A stretch of DNA of 64,000 nucleotides from Oceanihabitans sp. 2_MG-2023. Lineage in GTDB: Bacteria > Bacteroidota > Bacteroidia > Flavobacteriales > Flavobacteriaceae. The stretch lies in contig NZ_JAUOQT010000003.1 of NCBI RefSeq assembly GCF_030547245.1, positions 310,001 through 374,000 on the forward strand, written 5' to 3'. The notes below the pieces were generated by a model. The model worked only from the letters and a program-made list of their open reading frames with translations, was not told the origin of the DNA and did not search any database. The position numbers and the translations under genes were made by a program. Shown piece by piece: positions 43,759 through 52,969 of the stretch. Position 1 is the stretch's first letter. Every line of letters starts with the position of its first letter.

Positions 43759-44208
43759 GTGCAAAAACTAAATTTCCCTACATATTCGTTTCGTTTCAAA
43801 AATAGCGAAAATAAAACGCTAATATATGATGAAATACGCAAAAAATTTGTGGTATTACAACCCGAAGAATGGGTTAGGCAACATTGTGTTCGATATTTAA
43901 TAGAAGAAAAAGGGTTTCCAAAATCTTTAATCAACGTAGAGAAAGAATTAAAAGTAAACAACTTACGCAAGCGTTATGATATTGTTATTTTTAATCCCGA
44001 TGGAAGTATACATCTAATTGTAGAATGTAAATCGGCAAAAATAAAAATAGATCAAACTACTTTCGATCAAATTGCGCGTTATAATTTAGCTTTAAATGCT
44101 ACTTATTTAATGGTTACTAACGGAATTAATCATTATTATTGCGAAATGGATTTTGATGCAGAACGATATCAGTTTTTAAAAGAAATTCCAGATTACTGCT
44201 TACAATAA
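43759..44208 (+). CDS. Orphan HsdR N-terminal-like (PD-(D/E)xK) protein
   Basis: 149 residues from a GTG start (MQKLNFPTYSFRF), as usual for this family. It matches only the type I restriction R-subunit N-terminal nuclease domain: QHCVRYLIEEKGFP (about 40-53), KRYDIVIF with the metal-binding Asp and LIVECKSAK (ExK, about 90-98), so the nuclease motif is intact. There are no HsdM or HsdS genes, so it is not part of a restriction system here. Neighbour of holA; it may act in replication-linked DNA processing (inference). Confidence 0.82.
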   Translation: MQKLNFPTYSFRFKNSENKTLIYDEIRKKFVVLQPEEWVRQHCVRYLIEEKGFPKSLINVEKELKVNNLRKRYDIVIFNPDGSIHLIVECKSAKIKIDQTTFDQIARYNLALNATYLMVTNGINHYYCEMDFDAERYQFLKEIPDYCLQ

Positions 44209-44259
44209 ACAGTCGCTCTTAGAACATTAACTCAGATAAATAAAAAACAAGAATTAAAG

Positions 44260-44580
44260 ATGTTAGGATTAGTATTATTATATTGGATTGGAAAATATTT
44301 CTACAAATTAGCAGAAGAGTTTAATAAAAACAAATGGGGTTTTGCAATTTTAGGTATTGTTGTTTATTATGCAGGAATAATAATATTTAGCCTTATAATT
44401 GGTGTTTCTGTCGAGCTTATTTCTCCTGGATTTCTCGATACTTTTAATGAAACCCTTCTTAGCTTCTTAATGTTACCTTTCGGGATATTAAGTTGTTATT
44501 TACTCTATAAGTATTTAGAAAAAATCTGGAAAAAGAATATCCCAAACACAAATCATTTAATAGATCAAATAGGGGAATAG
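44260..44580 (+). CDS. Small membrane protein of unknown function
   Basis: 106 residues with two or three hydrophobic helices (about 25-50 and 65-85). No family recognised. It lies between the HsdR-N-like and glycosyltransferase genes on the same strand, with gaps of about 50 bp. Confidence 0.55.
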   Translation: MLGLVLLYWIGKYFYKLAEEFNKNKWGFAILGIVVYYAGIIIFSLIIGVSVELISPGFLDTFNETLLSFLMLPFGILSCYLLYKYLEKIWKKNIPNTNHLIDQIGE

Positions 44581-44629
44581 AAGCATTTTAAGATCTTTCT
44601 ATAAATAGATAAATTAAAAATATTTTTAT

Positions 44630-45607
44630 TTGAAAATCGCAGTAGTTATATTAAACTGGAATGGTAAAGCGCTTTTAGAAAAGTTCTTACCTTCTGTTGT
44701 TGCACATTCTAAAGAAGCAACAATTTATGTTGCAGATAATGCATCTACAGACGATTCTGTGCATTTTATAAAGACTACTTATCCAGAAATTAAAATCATA
44801 CAAAACACTCAAAATGGCGGCTATGCAAAAGGCTACAACCAAGCTTTACAACATGTTGAAGAAGACATATATTGCCTATTAAATAGTGATATTGAGGTTA
44901 CAAAAAACTGGCTACCTCCTATTCTTGAAGAATTAAAAACCAACCAAGAAACCTCCATCATACAACCCAAGATTTTAGATTATAAAAACAAAACGCATTT
45001 CGAATATGCTGGAGCTGCAGGAGGTTTTATTGATAAATATGGCTATCCGTATTGTAGAGGAAGAATTTTTAATACTATTGAAAAAGACACAAACCAATAC
45101 CCAAATGCATCTATTTTCTGGGCTTCTGGTGCATGTTTTTTTATTAAAAAAGACGTTTTTAGAACCTTAAAAGGTTTTGATGAAAGTTTTTTTGCTCACA
45201 TGGAAGAAATAGACTTATGCTGGCGAGCATTTAATTTAAATTACAAAACGAAATATATTACAACAACCACTGTGTATCATGTTGGAGGTGCTACTTTACA
45301 AAGTGGTAATCCTAAAAAAACCTACTTAAATTTTAGAAATAGTCTATTCACTATCACTAAAAATGCTTCTGGCTCTTTGTTTACCTTAATCTTTACAAGG
45401 TTAGTATTAGATGGTTTAGCAGGAATACTATTTTTATTACAATTTAAATTTTCACATATCCTTGCAATATTCAAAGCACATTTTAGTTTTTATATATCTT
45501 TACCAAGGTTATTAAAACAACGAAAAACACTCCCGAAAAAAAAAGGGTATTACACTAAAAAATCTATTGTTTTTTCCTATTTCTTAAAAGGTTACAAGAC
45601 GTTTTAA
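44630..45607 (+). CDS. Family 2 glycosyltransferase
   Basis: 325 residues from a TTG start (MKIAVVILNWNG). GT-A fold: nucleotide-binding entry (2-12), ADNASTDDSV (about 34-43), LLNSDIEV (about 83-90, metal-binding DxD equivalent) and WASGACFFIKK (acceptor side), with a downstream MEEIDLCWRA (catalytic base region). One or two membrane helices near the C-terminus (about 250-272) suggest attachment to the membrane. Rhamnosyl- or glycan-building GT2 of this type decorate envelope polysaccharides; donor and acceptor unknown. Confidence 0.9.
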   Translation: MKIAVVILNWNGKALLEKFLPSVVAHSKEATIYVADNASTDDSVHFIKTTYPEIKIIQNTQNGGYAKGYNQALQHVEEDIYCLLNSDIEVTKNWLPPILEELKTNQETSIIQPKILDYKNKTHFEYAGAAGGFIDKYGYPYCRGRIFNTIEKDTNQYPNASIFWASGACFFIKKDVFRTLKGFDESFFAHMEEIDLCWRAFNLNYKTKYITTTTVYHVGGATLQSGNPKKTYLNFRNSLFTITKNASGSLFTLIFTRLVLDGLAGILFLLQFKFSHILAIFKAHFSFYISLPRLLKQRKTLPKKKGYYTKKSIVFSYFLKGYKTF

Positions 45608-45641
45608 TTGTTTATAAAAATGTTAAAGTTTTTGTTAATGA

Positions 45642-45674
45642 TTGAATTTTGTATCAATCTTTTGTATAATTTTG
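45642..45674 (+). promoter_or_regulatory. Promoter of the OmpA-family gene
   Basis: TTG (45642-45644) and TAATTTTG (45667-45674) are separated by 22 bp and fit the flavobacterial TTG-N17-23-TAnnTTTG consensus. Confidence 0.65.
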
Positions 45675-45712
45675 GTGCGTTAAATTAACATTATTTAATC
45701 CATTCATTTATT

Positions 45713-46573
45713 ATGAAAAAAATTGTATTACTAAGTGCAACAGCACTTTTGCTTTTAAGTTCATGCGTATCTAAAAAAGAATTCGCAGCTATGGAAGCCA
45801 AACAAAAAACAACACAAGATTTACTAAATACAGCAACCGTTAAATTAAATAGTTGCTTAGAAGACAAATCTGCAGTAAGTGCACGAGTAGCAGCGCTACA
45901 AGAGCAACTTGCAAACTTAAAAGACACCAATAAAGATTTAATACAAACGACACAAGGTATGACTGTATTAACTACAAAAGGTGCCGAGAATCTTGAAAAA
46001 TCTTTAGAAAGCTTAAAAGAAAAGGACCTTAAAATTTCTAGATTACAAGATGCTTTAACTAAAAAAGATAGTGTAACACTAGCTTTAGTTACGAGTTTAA
46101 AGAAAGAAGTAGGTTTAAATGACGAAGACATTGAAATTAACGTAGAAAAAAGCGTTGTATTTATCTCTTTATCAGATAAGTTATTATTTAAAACTGGTAG
46201 CTACGATATTTCGGATAGAGCAAATGAAATCTTAGGAAAAGTTGCTACAGTAATTAACAGCAAACCAAACTTTGAAGCAATGGTAGAAGGTCACACAGAC
46301 AATGTACCATATAACAGAGGTGGTGTTTTAGTAGACAACTGGGATTTAAGTGTAAAACGTAGTACTGCTATTGTTAGAGCTTTACAAAGTTTAGGTGTAA
46401 ATCCAGCACAATTAATTGCGGCAGGACGTGGAGATCACTTACCTTTAGTTCCTAATGATACTGCAGAAAATAAAGCAATAAACCGTAGAACAAAAATTTA
46501 TATTCTTCCAAAAATCGATCAATTCTATGAAATGATTGAAACAGAAATGAAATCGCTTTCTGAAGAAAATTAA
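45713..46573 (+). CDS. OmpA-family peptidoglycan-binding lipoprotein
   Basis: 286 residues. Lipobox LLLLSSC (about 13-19). A coiled-coil segment (about 30-130) precedes the C-terminal OmpA domain (about 150-280) with VEGHTDNVPY (conserved TD...N), WDLSVKRSTAIVRAL and AAGRGDHLPL, the peptidoglycan-binding pattern. It probably tethers the outer membrane to the cell wall. Own promoter upstream and a hairpin terminator downstream. Confidence 0.93.
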   Translation: MKKIVLLSATALLLLSSCVSKKEFAAMEAKQKTTQDLLNTATVKLNSCLEDKSAVSARVAALQEQLANLKDTNKDLIQTTQGMTVLTTKGAENLEKSLESLKEKDLKISRLQDALTKKDSVTLALVTSLKKEVGLNDEDIEINVEKSVVFISLSDKLLFKTGSYDISDRANEILGKVATVINSKPNFEAMVEGHTDNVPYNRGGVLVDNWDLSVKRSTAIVRALQSLGVNPAQLIAAGRGDHLPLVPNDTAENKAINRRTKIYILPKIDQFYEMIETEMKSLSEEN

Positions 46574-46593
46574 ATTTTATAAAAGAATATTTT

Positions 46594-46625
46594 AAAAGCG
46601 CAACTATAACGGTTGTGCTTTTTTT
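46594..46625 (+). terminator. Terminator of the OmpA-family gene
   Basis: GCGCAAC (46598-46604) pairs with GTTGTGC (46612-46618, one G-T), followed by seven T. Confidence 0.7.
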
Positions 46626-46628
46626 ATG

Positions 46629-46709
46629 GCGTTACCTAAAGGTCAGGCTTTTCGTTATATCTTTTTTATCGTACCTCAAAAAAAGGATGCCACTGCAATC
46701 CTTAACGCA
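46629..46709. repeat. Dispersed intergenic repeat, family B (copy 2, inverted)
   Basis: Reverse complement shares TGCGTTAAGGATTG, GCCTGACCT and AGGTAACGC with the copy at 25101-25198; the centre differs. It abuts the OmpA terminator. Confidence 0.65.
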
Positions 46710-46725
46710 AATTAAACAAGCATCA

Positions 46726-47076
46726 TTATTCATAACACCAAACAGCAAGCTCGTTACCAGAAGGATCAAAAAACTGAAATCGTTTTCCGCCAGGAAAAGA
46801 AAAAGTATCTACACTAATTTTTCCGTTAGCTGCAATTACATGTTGCTTTATAGCATCTAAATCGTCATGATATAAAACCACTAGAACTCCATTTATAATT
46901 TCTGCATCTATTTTTTCAAAACCACCAGCTACTCCACTATTTTCAAAAGCAATATATGTTGGTCCATAATCCGTAAATTCCCAACCAAATACTTTATTGT
47001 AAAACACTTTCGTTTTTTCTAAATCTATGGCTTTAAACTCAATATAGTTTATGTGTTTGTTGGTTGGTTTCATCAT
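46726..47076 (-). CDS. VOC-family protein
   Basis: 116 residues, a single VOC unit. INYIEFKAIDLEKTKVFYNKVFGWEF (positions about 9-34) is the first strand-helix, and FFDPSGNELAVWCY the closing strand. Related to small glyoxalase-like proteins, but the usual first metal His is replaced (NYIEF), so a catalytic role is uncertain. Starts ATG-ATG, either could serve. Confidence 0.8.
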   Translation of the reverse strand: MMKPTNKHINYIEFKAIDLEKTKVFYNKVFGWEFTDYGPTYIAFENSGVAGGFEKIDAEIINGVLVVLYHDDLDAIKQHVIAANGKISVDTFSFPGGKRFQFFDPSGNELAVWCYE

Positions 47077-47096
47077 TTGTTCTTATTGTATTAAAA

Positions 47097-47152
47097 TCAC
47101 TGCGCTTCTCGATACTATTTGCTCCTCCGTCTCCAATCACCAGAAGTGACAT
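47097..47152. repeat. Dispersed intergenic repeat, family A
   Basis: TCACTGCGCTTCTCGATACT (47097-47116) leads to TCACCAGAAGTGAC (47137-47150). The longest intact copy; aligns with 21741-21794. Confidence 0.6.
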
Positions 47153-47174
47153 CTTTAAGTTAATAAATTTTGGT

Positions 47175-47795
47175 TTAAAAAATATCTAAACTTCCTTTTC
47201 CTTCTCTTATAATTATAGGGTCACCTTCCGAGAAATCGATAACTGTAGAAGCCTCATTATCCCCATAACCACCATCTATTACTAAATCGACTAAATTCCC
47301 CCATTTTTCTAAAATTAATTCTGGATCTGTAGTATACTCTATAATAGTATCTTCATCTCGAATAGAAGTAGAAATTATTGGATTGCCTAGTTCTTTAACA
47401 ATCTCTAAGGCAATATTATTATTTGGCACACGAATACCAACTGTTTTCTTCTTTTTAAAAGCAACAGGCAAACTTTTAGCTCCTGGAAGAATAAAGGTAT
47501 AAGGTCCTGGAAGTGCTCGTTTTAAAATTTTAAAGGTAGAAGTGTCAATCTGCTTTACATAATCGCTTAAATTACTTAAATCGTGACATATAAAAGAGAA
47601 ATTCGCCTTTTCTAGCTTCACTCCTTTTATTCTTGCAATACGTTCTAAAGCCTTTGTATTCGTAATGTCGCAACCTAAACCATATACCGTATCTGTAGGG
47701 TAAATGATTAATCCTCCTTTTTTTAAAACACTAACCACTTTCCTAATCATCTTATTATTAGGGTTCTCCTCGTATATTTTTATAAATTCTGCCAT
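47175..47795 (-). CDS. Sua5/YciO/YrdC-family L-threonylcarbamoyladenylate synthase
   Basis: 206 residues. YrdC fold: GGLIIYPTDTVYGLGCD (about 27-43), LPGPYTFILPG (about 90-101), VGIRVPNN and PIISTSI. Makes threonylcarbamoyl-AMP for the universal t6A37 tRNA modification, using threonine, bicarbonate and ATP. It is a single-domain member, without the Sua5 C-terminal domain; the YciO subgroup cannot be excluded. Divergent from the esterase gene. Confidence 0.88.
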   Translation of the reverse strand: MAEFIKIYEENPNNKMIRKVVSVLKKGGLIIYPTDTVYGLGCDITNTKALERIARIKGVKLEKANFSFICHDLSNLSDYVKQIDTSTFKILKRALPGPYTFILPGAKSLPVAFKKKKTVGIRVPNNNIALEIVKELGNPIISTSIRDEDTIIEYTTDPELILEKWGNLVDLVIDGGYGDNEASTVIDFSEGDPIIIREGKGSLDIF

Positions 47796-47842
47796 AATAA
47801 CTATCTTTAAAAAACGTTTACAAAGTAATTAAATATTTTATC

Positions 47843-48709
47843 ATGAAAACCATCTCTAAAACTTTATTAGTTATTTCTCTATTGTTTTTTACTGTTTCAT
47901 GTATAGATACAGACGAAACGCTAGATGCTAACAACGAATCATTAGACTATTATGAAGAATTAAATATTTCTTATGGTACAGATAGTGAGCAAGTTTTTGA
48001 TTTATATCTTCCTGCAAACCGAACCGAATACACTAAGGTTATGCTATTAATTCATGGTGGTGGTTGGATTGCTGGAGACAAAGCTGATATGAATAATTTT
48101 AAAGATTATATGTTGCAAAACTTACCTGAGGTTGCTATTGTAAACATGAATTATAGATTGGCAAACAACTCATTAGAGGCATACCCAATGCAAATAAACG
48201 ATATAACTACAGTTGTAAATTATTTAAAAAATAAACAAAACGAGTATGTTATTTCTAACGATTTAGGTTTTATTGGTGTAAGTGCAGGAGCTCATTTAGC
48301 AATGCTTTGGAGTTATGCTTTTGATGCAGATAACCAAACCAAAATGGTTTGTAGCGTTGTAGGCCCTACTAATTTTACGGATCCAGCGTATTTAAACAAT
48401 ACTGATCCTGATTTACAAGTATTATTAGATGTGTTTGACGAAGGAGATAATATTGAGTTTTTAGAAGAAGTAAGTCCGTATCACCAATTAACTGCTACAT
48501 CACCTCCTACTATTTTATTCTATGGTGGAGAAGACCCTTTAATACCAACAACACAAGGCACTGCTATGCGAGATATACTGGAAGATTTAGGCGTTATTCA
48601 TGATTTTACACTCTATGAAAATGAAGGACATGGTTGGACAGGTTTAAACCTATTAGACACTACCTTGAAACTACATACATTTATAGAAACACATCTATTA
48701 GAGGAATAG
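47843..48709 (+). CDS. Alpha/beta-hydrolase lipoprotein (esterase)
   Basis: 288 residues. Lipobox-like TVSC (about 16-19) after a hydrophobic leader. BD-FAE/HSL-like esterase: LLIHGGGWIAGDK oxyanion loop (about 66-78), GVSAGAHLA nucleophile elbow with the catalytic Ser (about 146-154), Asp in GGEDPLIP and His in NEGHGW. Probably an outer-membrane or periplasmic carboxylesterase; substrate unknown. Confidence 0.88.
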   Translation: MKTISKTLLVISLLFFTVSCIDTDETLDANNESLDYYEELNISYGTDSEQVFDLYLPANRTEYTKVMLLIHGGGWIAGDKADMNNFKDYMLQNLPEVAIVNMNYRLANNSLEAYPMQINDITTVVNYLKNKQNEYVISNDLGFIGVSAGAHLAMLWSYAFDADNQTKMVCSVVGPTNFTDPAYLNNTDPDLQVLLDVFDEGDNIEFLEEVSPYHQLTATSPPTILFYGGEDPLIPTTQGTAMRDILEDLGVIHDFTLYENEGHGWTGLNLLDTTLKLHTFIETHLLEE

Positions 48710-48747
48710 CACCGGCAATCCACAAACATCTAATGTTAATATAAAAA

Positions 48748-51090
48748 CTACCCTATAATTTGAAGCTTAGCAAAACGAAGCAATAATTTTTTAACACCAC
48801 CGGTTTCAAATTTAATTTCGGCTTTCACATCACCACCAACACCTTCTATTTTCACGACTTCACCTTTTCCAAAACGCGTGTGTTTTACTATATTTCCAAC
48901 AACCAAATCGCCATTAAACAAATTGGTATTTGCTGAAGGTTCTGTGTTACTTTTAGCAACAGGTTTCAGATTTTTAGGTGTAGATATTTTAAAATTCTCT
49001 GGTGCTGCTTTCTTTGCACCTTTTTTCTTAAAAGTAAGTTCTTTCGGTTTTTTAAATCTAATTTTATTAGGTTCTACATCTCCAAAAATATCTGCCGAAA
49101 GCATTGGGTTTATTCTACGTTCTTCAATTGGAGTTGTGTTTTCAACAAATTCGTCTTCTATTTCTTCAATAAATCTGCTAGGTTCGGAATCTACTAATTT
49201 CCCCCAGCGATAACGCGATAACGCGTAGGTTAAATACGCTTGTTTTTCTGCTCTAGTAAGTGCTACGTAAAAAAGACGTCTCTCTTCCTCTAATTCACTA
49301 CGTGTATTCATACTCATAGCGCTTGGAAATAAATCTTCTTCTAAACCAACAATAAATACATTATTAAACTCTAATCCTTTTGCTAAGTGAATAGTCATTA
49401 ATGCCACGTGATCCGCATCCCCTTTATCAGCATCTAAATCTGTAGCAAGAGCTACATCTTCAAGAAATTCTGCTAAAGAATCTCCAGCATCTGCAAGTTC
49501 TATTTGTCCTTCTACAAAATCTTTAATACCATTTAAAAGTTCTTGTACGTTATCTAATCGCACAATTCCTTCTGGTGTTCCGTCTTTATTAAATTCTCTA
49601 ATTAAACCACTAGATTTGGTAACGTGTTCGGCTAAATCAAATGCATTTGCAGTTTGATTCATTACTTGGTAACTTTCAATTAAAGTTACAAAATCGCGCA
49701 ATTTATTTTTGGTTCCGTTATTTATATTTACATCTACCTTATCTAGGTTTTGCAAAACTTCAAAAATTGTTTTCCCATATCCATTTGCTGCTACTACAAG
49801 CCTATCGATAGTGGTTTGCCCAATTCCTCTTGCTGGGTAATTAATTACACGTTTTAAAGCTTCTTCGTCTGCTGGGTTAAGAATTAAACGTAAATATGCG
49901 GTTACATCTTTAATTTCTTTACGTTGGTAAAAAGATAAACCACCATAAATTCTATACGGAATATCTCTTTTACGTAAAGCATCTTCAATAGAACGCGATT
50001 GCGCGTTGGTACGATATAAAACTGCAAAATCACTATTATACAGTTGCTTATTCATTTTTTCATCCCAAATGGTTCCTGCTACATAGCGTCCTTCGTCTCC
50101 ATCGGTTAAAGAACGATGTATTTTTACTTTTTCACCTTCGTCATTTGCTGTCCAAACAACTTTATCTAGTTTTGTTTTATTATGTTCGATAACCGAATTT
50201 GCAGCACCTACAATATTTTTCGTAGATCGATAATTTTGTTCTAATCGGTACATTTGCACATCTTCATAATCTTTCTGGAAATTCAAGATATTATTAATGT
50301 TTGCGCCACGAAAAGCATAAATACTTTGCGCATCATCACCAACCACACATATGTTTTGAAAACGATCTGCAAGTGCTCGAACGATTAAATATTGTGAATG
50401 GTTTGTATCCTGATACTCATCTACTAGAATATAACGAAATTTATCTTGATATTGGGCTAAAACATTAGGGAAACGGGTTAGTAATTCGTTGGTTCTTAAT
50501 AGCAAATCATCAAAATCCATACAACCTGCTTTAAAGCAACGATCTACATATTCTTTATAAATCTCCCCCATTCTTGGTCGCCTTGCCATGGCGTCTGCTT
50601 CCATTAATTCTGGATTTTTAAAATATGCTTTTACTGTAATTAAATTGTTTTTATAGGAAGAAATTCTACTATATACTTGTTTGGTTTTATAGATGTCTTT
50701 TTCTAAGCCCATTTCTTTAATAATAGAACCTAAAAGACGTTGCGAATCTTGGGTGTCATAAATGGTGAAATTACTTGGAAAGCCTAAATGATGTCCTTCA
50801 AAACGGAGAATTTTAGCAAATACGGAGTGAAAGGTTCCCATCCATAAATTTTTAGCCTCAGGACCAACAATGGAAGAAATACGTTCTTTCATTTCTTTAG
50901 CGGCCTTATTGGTAAAGGTTAATGCTAATATATTAAACGAGTCTACACCTTGACTCATTAGATATGCAATTCTATAGGTAAGCACTCTAGTTTTACCAGA
51001 ACCTGCTCCAGCAATTACTATCATTGGACCATCTTTTTGAATGGTTGGTGCTAATTGTGCTTCGTTTAACTGACTTAAATACTTCTCCAA
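48748..51090 (-). CDS. UvrD/PcrA-type ATP-dependent DNA helicase
   Basis: 780 residues. SF1A helicase with the motifs Walker A AGAGSGKTR (motif I, about 27-35), FTNKAAKEM (Ia), LVDEYQDTN (II), VVGDDAQSIYAFRGA (III), YRSTKNI (IV), MTIHLAKGLEF (V) and VALTRAEK (VI). Bacteroidota have several paralogues, so uvrD or pcrA cannot be told apart. 3'-5' unwinding in nucleotide-excision and mismatch repair and in plasmid replication. The start is a TTG at 51090; the ATG further up is in another frame. Confidence 0.95.
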   Translation of the reverse strand: MEKYLSQLNEAQLAPTIQKDGPMIVIAGAGSGKTRVLTYRIAYLMSQGVDSFNILALTFTNKAAKEMKERISSIVGPEAKNLWMGTFHSVFAKILRFEGHHLGFPSNFTIYDTQDSQRLLGSIIKEMGLEKDIYKTKQVYSRISSYKNNLITVKAYFKNPELMEADAMARRPRMGEIYKEYVDRCFKAGCMDFDDLLLRTNELLTRFPNVLAQYQDKFRYILVDEYQDTNHSQYLIVRALADRFQNICVVGDDAQSIYAFRGANINNILNFQKDYEDVQMYRLEQNYRSTKNIVGAANSVIEHNKTKLDKVVWTANDEGEKVKIHRSLTDGDEGRYVAGTIWDEKMNKQLYNSDFAVLYRTNAQSRSIEDALRKRDIPYRIYGGLSFYQRKEIKDVTAYLRLILNPADEEALKRVINYPARGIGQTTIDRLVVAANGYGKTIFEVLQNLDKVDVNINNGTKNKLRDFVTLIESYQVMNQTANAFDLAEHVTKSSGLIREFNKDGTPEGIVRLDNVQELLNGIKDFVEGQIELADAGDSLAEFLEDVALATDLDADKGDADHVALMTIHLAKGLEFNNVFIVGLEEDLFPSAMSMNTRSELEEERRLFYVALTRAEKQAYLTYALSRYRWGKLVDSEPSRFIEEIEDEFVENTTPIEERRINPMLSADIFGDVEPNKIRFKKPKELTFKKKGAKKAAPENFKISTPKNLKPVAKSNTEPSANTNLFNGDLVVGNIVKHTRFGKGEVVKIEGVGGDVKAEIKFETGGVKKLLLRFAKLQIIG

Positions 51091-51241
51091 ATCTCTTTCA
51101 TTTAATAAAACGTGAAAATAACCAATCCTTGTGTTTTAACGCCTCCTAATTATTAATAATTATAAACAATTTCAGGATGTTCTCTATATTTTATTTTTTG
51201 AATATCTTTACGGCTCTAATAAATAATAAATTTTTAGAAAT

Positions 51242-52789
51242 ATGTTAGAATTCTTAGGTCAAATATCTTGGTGGATGTGGGTTTTATTCGTTTTAATAAT
51301 TATTGCTATTCGTGATGTTTTTCAAACAAAACATACCATTAGCCACAATTTCCCAATAGTAGGACATTTAAGGTATTGGCTAGAAAGCATTGGACCCGAA
51401 ATGCGACAATACTTTGTAGCAAACAACAGAGAAGAGCTACCTTTTAATAGAATTGAACGTGGTTGGATATATGCTTCGGCAAAAAAAGAAAATAACTACG
51501 AAGGATTTGGAACCGATAGAGATATTTATGCGCACCAGCATCTTTTTATAAATAATGCGATGATGCCCTATCAAATAAAAAAGGACCATCCAAATAGTAT
51601 AGATAAGTCGTTTCTTCCTTGCGCAAAAGTAATGGGGGAATTTAATAAACGTAAACGGCCATATAGACCAGCCTCGGTAATAAATGTTTCAGCTATGAGT
51701 TTTGGTTCGCTTTCTGCAAAAGCTATAGAATCATTAAATAAAGGCGTTAAAATTGCTGGTGCTTATCATAATACTGGAGAAGGTGGATTATCTCCATACC
51801 ACAGTCATGGTGGAGATGTTGTTTTTCATTTTGGAACTGGATATTTTGGAGTACGTGCAGCAGATGGCGGTTTTTCTATGGAAAAAATGATAAAACTTGT
51901 AGAAGACAACCCTTTCATTCGTGCCATTGAGGTAAAATTATCACAAGGAGCTAAACCTGGAAAAGGTGGTGTTTTACCAGGAGCAAAAATCACTCCGCAA
52001 ATAGCAGAAATTCGAGGTGTTGAAGTTGGTAAAGATGTACTTTCTCCTCCAAATCATAAAGCATTTAGTAACGTTCCAGAAATGGTGGATTTCATTGAAT
52101 TAATTGCTGAAAAAACAGGTTTACCAGTTGGCATAAAAGCAGCTATTGGAAAACTAGAACAATGGGAAGAACTTGCAGATATAATGAAAGCGACAGGAAA
52201 AGGTCCAGATTTTATTACTGTTGATGGTGGTGAAGGTGGTACTGGAGCTGCTCCTCCAAGTTTTGCGGATCATGTTTCCTTACCTTGGGTTTATGGTTTT
52301 GGCGATTTATATAAATTATTTAAAAATAAAGGTTTAAGTGAACGTATTGTTTTTATAGGAAGTGGCAAATTAGGTTTTCCTGCTAAAGCTGCCATGGCTT
52401 TTGCTATGGGAGCAGATTGTATAAATGTTGCTCGTGAAGCCATGATGAGCATTGGTTGCATACAAGCGCAAATTTGCCATACCAATAGATGTCCTGCTGG
52501 AATTGCTACTCAAAAAAAATGGACACAAAACGGAATAGATGTTCCTTTAAAATCAGAACGTTTAGCACAATATTTTAAAACCTTTAGAAAAGAATTTATA
52601 GAAATAACGCATGCTGCTGGTTACGAACATCCTTGCGAGTTTAAAATGAATGATATTGAAGTAAATGTGGATGACCACAATTTATCTAAAGAATTAAGTG
52701 GAACCTATGGCTACGAAAAAACGGTCGTGCCTTTTCATGGTATGCAAAGTTTAAAAGATTGTTTGCATTTAGGAGGAAACAAGGAATAG
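51242..52789 (+). CDS. FMN-binding glutamate-synthase-family protein
   Basis: 515 residues. One N-terminal membrane helix (about 8-23), then the FMN-binding barrel of the GltB glutamate synthase large subunit: SAMSFGSLSAKAIESLN (about 151-167), GEGGLSPYH, SQGAKPGKGG, TVDGGEGGTGAAP and a cysteine cluster CIQAQICHTNRCPAG (about 402-416) for an iron-sulfur centre. No glutaminase domain, so it is the single-domain, membrane-attached version with unknown electron acceptor. Likely an archaeal-type glutamate synthase or a related dehydrogenase. Confidence 0.85.
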   Translation: MLEFLGQISWWMWVLFVLIIIAIRDVFQTKHTISHNFPIVGHLRYWLESIGPEMRQYFVANNREELPFNRIERGWIYASAKKENNYEGFGTDRDIYAHQHLFINNAMMPYQIKKDHPNSIDKSFLPCAKVMGEFNKRKRPYRPASVINVSAMSFGSLSAKAIESLNKGVKIAGAYHNTGEGGLSPYHSHGGDVVFHFGTGYFGVRAADGGFSMEKMIKLVEDNPFIRAIEVKLSQGAKPGKGGVLPGAKITPQIAEIRGVEVGKDVLSPPNHKAFSNVPEMVDFIELIAEKTGLPVGIKAAIGKLEQWEELADIMKATGKGPDFITVDGGEGGTGAAPPSFADHVSLPWVYGFGDLYKLFKNKGLSERIVFIGSGKLGFPAKAAMAFAMGADCINVAREAMMSIGCIQAQICHTNRCPAGIATQKKWTQNGIDVPLKSERLAQYFKTFRKEFIEITHAAGYEHPCEFKMNDIEVNVDDHNLSKELSGTYGYEKTVVPFHGMQSLKDCLHLGGNKE

Positions 52790-52934
52790 CGAAACACTTA
52801 AAATCTTTAATTAACAAAAGATAAATTAACCGTCGTTTTTTTAATGAATTCGCAATTTAATCCCTAATTAAACAAATAGAAGAAAAACATTAAAACTCTT
52901 TCTTATAAAAAGTTTACAACTAATTCTTTTTTAT

Positions 52935-52942
52935 TAATTTTG
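52935..52942 (+). promoter_or_regulatory. -7 box of the T9SS-protein gene
   Basis: TAATTTTG matches TAnnTTTG; the TTTAC at 52913-52917 is a weak -33 candidate at about 19 bp. Confidence 0.5.
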
Positions 52943-52969
52943 ATTTTAATTCACTAAAAATCAACAAAT

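Noticed and set aside
43759-44208. Part of a type I restriction system
   Set aside because: No HsdM or HsdS or HsdR helicase genes nearby.
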